Of a stretch of DNA of 12,258 nt, positions 8,185-12,258 are shown piece after piece. Under the pieces are notes generated by a model. That model was not told the DNA's origin. It searched no databases and saw only the letters and a list, made by a program, of their open reading frames with translations. Where the stretch lies: assembly GCA_003695725.1 (NCBI GenBank), contig RFHX01000037.1, positions 1 through 12,258 on the forward strand, read 5' to 3'. The stretch comes from J061 sp003695725 [NCBI: Candidatus Schekmanbacteria bacterium] (lineage in GTDB: Bacteria; Schekmanbacteria; GWA2-38-11). Position 1 is the first letter of the stretch. The number at the start of each line of letters is the position of its first letter. Made by a program: the position numbers and the translations under genes.

Positions 8185-8229
8185 TGCAAGAGAAAATATT
8201 TTTCAAATCATTGAGAAAGGGAAATTTGT

Positions 8230-9942
8230 TTACTCGATAACTATCTCTTTGAGCTTCAATTGGATATGCTCTTCATTATTCCAGTTATTGATTTGAGGTG
8301 TATAAATTACGGAAAAATATTCATTTTCAGGCAAGATATCCTTTTTTTCAGCCATATTGAAACCTATTGCCTGTAAGGTATATCCATTTTGTGAAAGCAA
8401 TAGTTTTAAATGTTTATCTCCCACTATGCGCGGCTCATATTTTACTGTAACATTTCTGGTAATAAAAACAGGTTGCTGATTCCCATAACCAAAGGGTTCG
8501 AGCATATCAAACTCATTTATAAGTTCCTTATTCATTTCATCGAAATCAATATCCATATCAATTTCTTCTTTTTTACGGAATGGAGAATCCACTTCATAAT
8601 TAGATGCAATCTCACAAAGGGCATTTTTAAGATTGTCTAAATTTCTATAGTCCATTTTGAAACCTGCGGCAAAAGTGTGTCCCCCATATGATTCCAAGTA
8701 TTTGCCGCACCTGTCAATGGAAGAATAAATATCAAAATTGACAGAAGACCTTGCAGACCCCCTACCCCCTTCTCCTATTATGACAACAGGTTTCAAAAAT
8801 TCCTCCGTAAGTTTAGATGCAACAATTCCAATTACTCCCGGATGCCAATTATCATTATGAAGTATTATAATATTATTACCCTTTTCAATTTCCTCTTTCG
8901 CCATCTCCATCGCATCATTCATTATTCTTTTTTCAATATCCTGTCGAATATCGTTGTCTGCACAAATACTTGAAACTTTTGACGGTAAATTTCCATTGCT
9001 GCCTGAGGTAAAAAGTTCTACAACTTGAGAATATCCTAAAGGCACATCATCGCTATACTCATGTACTCGTCCTTCTGCGTTTATTACAGGAGCTATAATG
9101 AACGATATATGCCATGGCATTATCTTTTTGAAATGAAGCTCTTTTCTCTGCAGTAATTCATTTAAACCAGCATTGGAAGTAAGGTTCAGGTTTTTTAATC
9201 CTTTTTTCACAATCAATCTATTTTCGTCAAGAAGAGGAGCTATATCGGCAACTGTCCCCAATGCAGCAAATGCAAGAAGTTCTTCCTTCAGCTCACTATA
9301 AACTTCGCTGCCTAAAAGTTCTGTGCAGAATTTGTAAACAATTCCAGAAGCTGAAAGTTCTGAAAAAGGATATTCACAGTCTTCCTGTTTGGGATTAACA
9401 ATGGCATTGGCATCAGGCAATTCACCTGATGGCAAATGATGGTCAAGAACTATTACAGACATACCAAGCTCTCTTGCAAGAGCTATTTCCTTGCAGTTGC
9501 TTATCCCGCAATCGGCTGTGATTATCATTTTAAAGCCCTTTTGTGCTGCGTATTTGACAGCATTTGTATTCAATCCATAGCCCTCTTTCAACCGTCTTGG
9601 GATATAGTATTCACATTTAGCTCCAATTTCTTTCAATGTTTTTAAAAGCATTACAACAGAACTCGTGCCATCGACATCATAATCTCCAAATAGAAAAATT
9701 TTCTCTTTATTTCTGCAAGCTTCCTTTGTCTTTTCCAAAGCAAGACCCATATCTTTCATTTTGAGAGCAGGATAAAAAAGCTCACTTCCGCCATAGAGAA
9801 ATTTTTCAGCTTTCAGTACTGTATCGCATCCTCGATTAATGAGGATTTGGGCTGTAATTTTCGATATACCAAGACTTTCAGAGAGTTTTTTGGCTAACTG
9901 TGTATTGAGGGGATAAGTAATCCACTTTGTATTATTTTTCAT
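8230..9942 (-). CDS. recJ: Single-stranded-DNA-specific exonuclease RecJ
   Basis: RecJ is the 5'-3' single-strand DNA exonuclease used in RecFOR recombination, mismatch repair and base-excision repair. Catalytic DHH-family motifs are all visible: DYDVDG at 87-92, TADCG at 142-146, DHH at 167-169, and D233 in GTVADIAPL. The interdomain INAEGRV at 288-294, HPGVIGIVASKL at 367-378, and the DHHA1 motif YGGHTFAAGF at 419-428 follow. The OB-fold region begins with LEPFGYGNQQPVF at about 481-493. The 570 aa match the family's usual 550-580. The ATG overlaps the DUF4416 stop in an ATGA (4 bp), with no clear Shine-Dalgarno sequence, so it is probably translationally coupled to that gene. The stop is followed by the 130-bp rimP leader. 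Confidence 0.96.
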   Translation of the reverse strand: MKNNTKWITYPLNTQLAKKLSESLGISKITAQILINRGCDTVLKAEKFLYGGSELFYPALKMKDMGLALEKTKEACRNKEKIFLFGDYDVDGTSSVVMLLKTLKEIGAKCEYYIPRRLKEGYGLNTNAVKYAAQKGFKMIITADCGISNCKEIALARELGMSVIVLDHHLPSGELPDANAIVNPKQEDCEYPFSELSASGIVYKFCTELLGSEVYSELKEELLAFAALGTVADIAPLLDENRLIVKKGLKNLNLTSNAGLNELLQRKELHFKKIMPWHISFIIAPVINAEGRVHEYSDDVPLGYSQVVELFTSGSNGNLPSKVSSICADNDIRQDIEKRIMNDAMEMAKEEIEKGNNIIILHNDNWHPGVIGIVASKLTEEFLKPVVIIGEGGRGSARSSVNFDIYSSIDRCGKYLESYGGHTFAAGFKMDYRNLDNLKNALCEIASNYEVDSPFRKKEEIDMDIDFDEMNKELINEFDMLEPFGYGNQQPVFITRNVTVKYEPRIVGDKHLKLLLSQNGYTLQAIGFNMAEKKDILPENEYFSVIYTPQINNWNNEEHIQLKLKEIVIE

Positions 9943-10481
9943 TTGTCTTGTTTTTTTAAACTTTTAATATAATTTTGTCTCACTTCAATCAAAAATTCTG
10001 CCAATTCTTCGCTTCTATAATCAGGATAAGTCCATTCCAGATACTTAACACCTTTTTTTGTAAACATCAATGTTACTTCTGCATATATACCTTTGCCAAG
10101 ATAAATCCTATGGCTGTAATTCTTTGTTGAAGCCAAAATTAGTTTGGAAGGCAGAATAAAACCGGGGTCGATATTGACTCTTCTATTGCCTTTGTCTGTT
10201 AAATAAGAATCCTCTATTTCATTTGTCTTGATTTTGATGTCAGGAAGGATTTCCTGCTCCACTGTTTTTTCAAATACTATGAGCTTTTTTTTTAGGTTGC
10301 AACCAAATTCTTCACAATAATAATCAGTGTGGTTGAATTTATAAATATTGCTTGAAAGCTCTATTTTACCAAATTCTTTTGTTAATTCATTCTCAGCATA
10401 CTGTCTATCCTCTTCTCGTTCAAACATAAGCGCGCAAAAGAGTTTTGCTTTTACAACTTTATCTAAATTTATGTCTCCCAT
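9939..10481 (-). CDS. DUF4416 family protein, function unknown
   Basis: This 180-aa protein matches the DUF4416 pattern as I know it: an N-terminal KAKLFCALMF strand (11-20), FGKIELSS (37-44), an HTDYYCEEFG block (51-60), K-x-K-T-N-E-I-E (83-90), the strongly conserved VNIDPGFI (102-109), LILASTKNYSHRIYLGKGIYAEVTL (split here as LILASTKNYSHR at 114-125 and IYLGKGIYAEVTL at 126-138), and WTYPDYR at 150-156. No signal peptide or membrane segment is visible, so it is probably cytoplasmic. No function is established to my knowledge. It overlaps recJ by 4 bp (ATGA), which implies co-translation and hints at a link to nucleic-acid metabolism, but this is context only. A run of nine A residues (minus strand, 10293-10285) encodes part of a Lys triplet and could be prone to slippage. 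Confidence 0.85.
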   Translation of the reverse strand: MGDINLDKVVKAKLFCALMFEREEDRQYAENELTKEFGKIELSSNIYKFNHTDYYCEEFGCNLKKKLIVFEKTVEQEILPDIKIKTNEIEDSYLTDKGNRRVNIDPGFILPSKLILASTKNYSHRIYLGKGIYAEVTLMFTKKGVKYLEWTYPDYRSEELAEFLIEVRQNYIKSLKKQDK

Positions 10482-10522
10482 CGTATTTTACTTAATTGGT
10501 CTTTTATGTAGCGACCTCAATC

Positions 10523-10551
10523 ATTATAAGGATTTTATCATTCAGTTTACA
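10523..10551 (-). promoter_or_regulatory. Candidate promoter for DUF4416-recJ
   Basis: On the minus strand a perfect TATAAT (10528-10523) lies about 41 bp before the DUF4416 ATG. The hexamer 17 bp upstream is TGTAAA (10551-10546), matching only three of six -35 positions and lying in the last codons of the sulfatase-like gene. A transcript would start near 10516 with a leader of about 35 nt. The exact -10 hexamer in the only sizeable gap here makes it credible, but the poor -35 keeps confidence low. Confidence 0.35.
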
Positions 10552-12188
10552 TAACCTAAAGCTTTAAGACTTTGCAAAGTGTCTGTGTCTATATTAATTT
10601 TCTTTTCAGGTCTTATTTTTAAACAAGAACGAATGGCCTTTGACATTTCAAAATGCGCTTTTAACGCTTTTCGGCTCGTCTCCAGATAATCAGGTGCATT
10701 ATCTACAATGGAATTTGTCTCTCTGGAATCGTCAAGGAGATCGAAAAGCTCCTCCTTCTCGGGTTTATGATACTTGATGTATTTGATATTATTGAATATT
10801 ACCGATTCTTTAAAATTATCAATGCTTATTATAGGTTCCGGTATCAATCCCTCTTCTCCAACCTTCCATAAAGAAGCTAATGATTCTGCCCTTAAACACT
10901 CTTGGTTTATCTTAATTCCGCAAAGATCGAGAATTGTGGGCATAATTCTTTGTGTTGATATGGGTACTGTTATATTTTCTTTGACGGAGGAATTCGGAAG
11001 TTTAATCATTAGAGGAACAAAGAGCAATTCATTGTATAATGTATGCATATGTTCAACACCACCGTGTTCCCAAAATTCTTCTCCATGATCACTTGAAAAG
11101 ATAATCAATGATGAATCATACAAACCACTTCCTTTGAGATATTTGATTAGACGACCAATGTAATCATCAATATAAAGCACCTCACCTTCATAAAGGCGCT
11201 TTATCCATTTTTTCTGAATAGGAGAAGGTATATATTTTTTGTTGCGAATTTTTTCTGCAGTTTCACGGTCATAACTGATCCTGTCTTTTGCATTTGGTTT
11301 TTCTTCGGGTAAATATTTTTCCGGCGGTGTATAGGGAGCGTGAGGGTCAAAATAATGAATCCATAGAAAAAAATTTTTATCCTTATTGGCTTCGATCCAT
11401 TGCTTGGCAAAAAAAGTAGAATAATCCGTTGAAATATCAAAATGCCATTTTAGTAATGGTAGTTTTCTTAATATTCTTGGTCCCACGGAAGAAGGAAATG
11501 GTCTTGGAAAATAGTAATAATCATCAAATCCCTGCAGCAAATTATAAATAGGTTTAAGAAAAGGACTCCTAACAATCGCAGCAGTCTTGTATTTTTCTTC
11601 TTTCAAGTATTCAGCTAAAGTCATAAATTTATCAGAAAGACCTGTGTTCAATTTCAGTGTTTGGTGCACAGTTGGAGAAACGCCGGTTTGGATAGACGTC
11701 AATGAAGGCAGCGTCCAAGATGAAGGTGATATGGCATTTTTGAAAAAGACACTATCTCGCGCCAATTTGTCGAGATTTGGAGTTTGTATTTCTTTATTCC
11801 CGTAACATGAAAGCCCATCGGCGCGCAGAGCATCAGCAGTGATTAAAAAGATGTGTCTAATTTTTTTATTACGGTCGCTATAATATTTGGAATTATCAGA
11901 TACCCTTAGCGCAAAAAAGATGGAAGAAGAAGTCGAAATAATCATCAGCACCGACAATAATGAAACTATAAAAAGGTTATCACCAATTCTTTTCAGATAA
12001 AAGAAAAGATAAGTAACTGTTAGAACAATTATACAAATGACATAAACATAAATGGGTTTAGATAATAATGGAGATACAGATGAATATTTGTTCACCCATA
12101 AAAAAATCATTGTTTCAAAACTGAGTAATGGCAAAGATAGAATCAAAGCCTGAAGAAGGAGTTTTATTTTACTATCTTCCCTCAGCAT
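10542..12188 (-). CDS. Membrane-anchored sulfatase-superfamily protein with Thr at the nucleophile position
   Basis: Three hydrophobic segments at about 8-30, 45-65 and 72-94 precede an alkaline-phosphatase-superfamily catalytic domain that should face the periplasm. Visible motifs are the metal-binding DALRAD at 119-124 followed by GLSCYG, the nucleophile region SWTLPSLTS at 157-165, HYFDPHAPY at 278-286, a YEGEVLYIDDYIG helix at about 333-345, and metal-binding SSDHGEE at 365-371. Where true sulfatases have C/S-x-P-S-R, with the first residue converted to formylglycine, this protein has T-L-P-S-L (Thr159), so a formylglycine-dependent sulfatase is unlikely. Thr nucleophiles occur in phosphoethanolamine and glycerol-phosphate transferases of the same superfamily. 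A C-terminal LKALGYVN resembles tails seen in other bacterial sulfatase-like proteins. The substrate is unknown. The frame stays open to the right window edge, but no ATG, GTG or TTG lies in it there, so the ATG at 12188 is chosen; a start outside the window is possible. Confidence 0.85.
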   Translation of the reverse strand: MLREDSKIKLLLQALILSLPLLSFETMIFLWVNKYSSVSPLLSKPIYVYVICIIVLTVTYLFFYLKRIGDNLFIVSLLSVLMIISTSSSIFFALRVSDNSKYYSDRNKKIRHIFLITADALRADGLSCYGNKEIQTPNLDKLARDSVFFKNAISPSSWTLPSLTSIQTGVSPTVHQTLKLNTGLSDKFMTLAEYLKEEKYKTAAIVRSPFLKPIYNLLQGFDDYYYFPRPFPSSVGPRILRKLPLLKWHFDISTDYSTFFAKQWIEANKDKNFFLWIHYFDPHAPYTPPEKYLPEEKPNAKDRISYDRETAEKIRNKKYIPSPIQKKWIKRLYEGEVLYIDDYIGRLIKYLKGSGLYDSSLIIFSSDHGEEFWEHGGVEHMHTLYNELLFVPLMIKLPNSSVKENITVPISTQRIMPTILDLCGIKINQECLRAESLASLWKVGEEGLIPEPIISIDNFKESVIFNNIKYIKYHKPEKEELFDLLDDSRETNSIVDNAPDYLETSRKALKAHFEMSKAIRSCLKIRPEKKINIDTDTLQSLKALGYVN

Positions 12189-12227
12189 GCTTACGGCAAA
12201 ATAAGAAAAATGCAGTTGGATTCTTAG

Positions 12228-12255
12228 ATAATGCGTGAAAAGTAGTAATTCTAAA
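12228..12255 (-). promoter_or_regulatory. Weak candidate promoter for the sulfatase-like gene
   Basis: On the minus strand TTTAGA (12255-12250) and CATTAT (12233-12228), each four of six matches to the -35 and -10 consensus, are 16 bp apart, about 40 bp before the chosen ATG at 12188. If real, it supports that start over one outside the window. The match is weak and expected by chance in AT-rich DNA. Confidence 0.2.
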
Positions 12256-12258
12256 GCA

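Larger units (their letters stand above)
8100..8229 (-). promoter_or_regulatory. Putative rimP-nusA operon leader with competing RNA structures
   Basis: The 130 bp between recJ and rimP hold three nested signals on the minus strand. The first is a hairpin with outer stem TCAATG (8214-8209)/CATTGA (8186-8181) and inner stem GAAAA (8204-8200)/TTTTC (8196-8192). The second is the segment TTCTCTTG (8194-8187), which overlaps that hairpin and can pair over eight bases (one G-U) with CAAGAGAG (8135-8128). The third is the terminator, whose 5' arm overlaps this CAAGAGAG. Pairing of the two segments would therefore block the terminator, an antiterminator arrangement. NusA-dependent attenuation in the rimP-nusA leader is known in Bacillus. 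The pairings are read from the sequence by hand; the regulatory role is inferred. Confidence 0.5.

Noticed and set aside
8100-8229. tRNA or other RNA gene upstream of rimP, as metY in E. coli
   Set aside because: The 130 bp contain no cloverleaf arms, no T-loop consensus and no CCA end; only the hairpins described were found.
8184-8240. Plus-strand small ORF of 18 codons with AAGGGAG (8171-8177) 6 bp before its ATG
   Set aside because: The ribosome-binding match is good, but the ORF is tiny, runs antisense into the recJ end, has no promoter in view and lies in the leader of the opposite strand; chance is the simplest explanation.
10495-10521. Hairpin between the sulfatase-like and DUF4416 genes (GGTC/GACC with a bulge and three more pairs)
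   Set aside because: The continuous stem is only four pairs with an 11-base loop and no T-run follows on the minus strand, so it is not a credible terminator.
1-12258. CRISPR arrays, insertion sequences, prophage or defence genes
   Set aside because: No regularly spaced repeats, terminal inverted repeats, transposase or integrase motifs were seen; nearly all of the window is accounted for by recognisable housekeeping genes.

Overview
The window is an AT-rich (by eye roughly 35-40% GC), gene-dense bacterial chromosome segment of housekeeping genes. One nearly complete gene lies on the plus strand at the left edge. The other ten read leftward on the minus strand. The three N-terminal membrane segments of the sulfatase-like protein and the presence of a DUF4416 protein suggest a Gram-negative-type lineage outside the well-studied model groups (Deltaproteobacteria, Nitrospirota or a related candidate phylum). 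This placement is inference; there is no rRNA gene here to test it. No tRNA, rRNA, CRISPR array, insertion sequence, integrase or phage gene was seen.

Minus-strand layout, in direction of transcription: a sulfatase-superfamily membrane enzyme (12188-10542); a short gap with a candidate promoter; a DUF4416 protein (10481-9939) overlapping recJ (9942-8230) by 4 bp; a 130-bp leader ending in a hairpin plus U-tract that touches the rimP start codon; then rimP, nusA, infB, a DUF503/YlxP-like gene, rbfA, nrnA and uvrB (8099-472), with gaps of 4-30 bp or short overlaps. The plus-strand metallophosphoesterase (1-468) converges on uvrB with 3 bp between stop codons.

The core is the widely conserved rimP-nusA-infB-rbfA operon: 30S maturation (RimP, RbfA), transcription elongation and termination (NusA) and translation initiation (IF2). 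YlxP lies between infB and rbfA, as in Bacillus. The ylxR and ylxQ genes that Bacillus has between nusA and infB are absent. Downstream of rbfA, nrnA is kept, but the usual truB is replaced by uvrB, so nucleotide-excision repair is appended to the NusA operon. RecJ and NrnA, both DHH-family phosphoesterases, bracket the translation block.

The most informative non-coding element is the recJ-rimP leader (8100-8229). It holds a good intrinsic terminator that ends at the rimP ATG, plus an upstream segment able to pair with the terminator's 5' arm. This looks like an attenuator controlling the whole operon, plausibly by NusA feedback, although it could instead simply terminate recJ transcripts. 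I found no clearly undescribed system; the leader and the operon's composition are the items most worth a second look.
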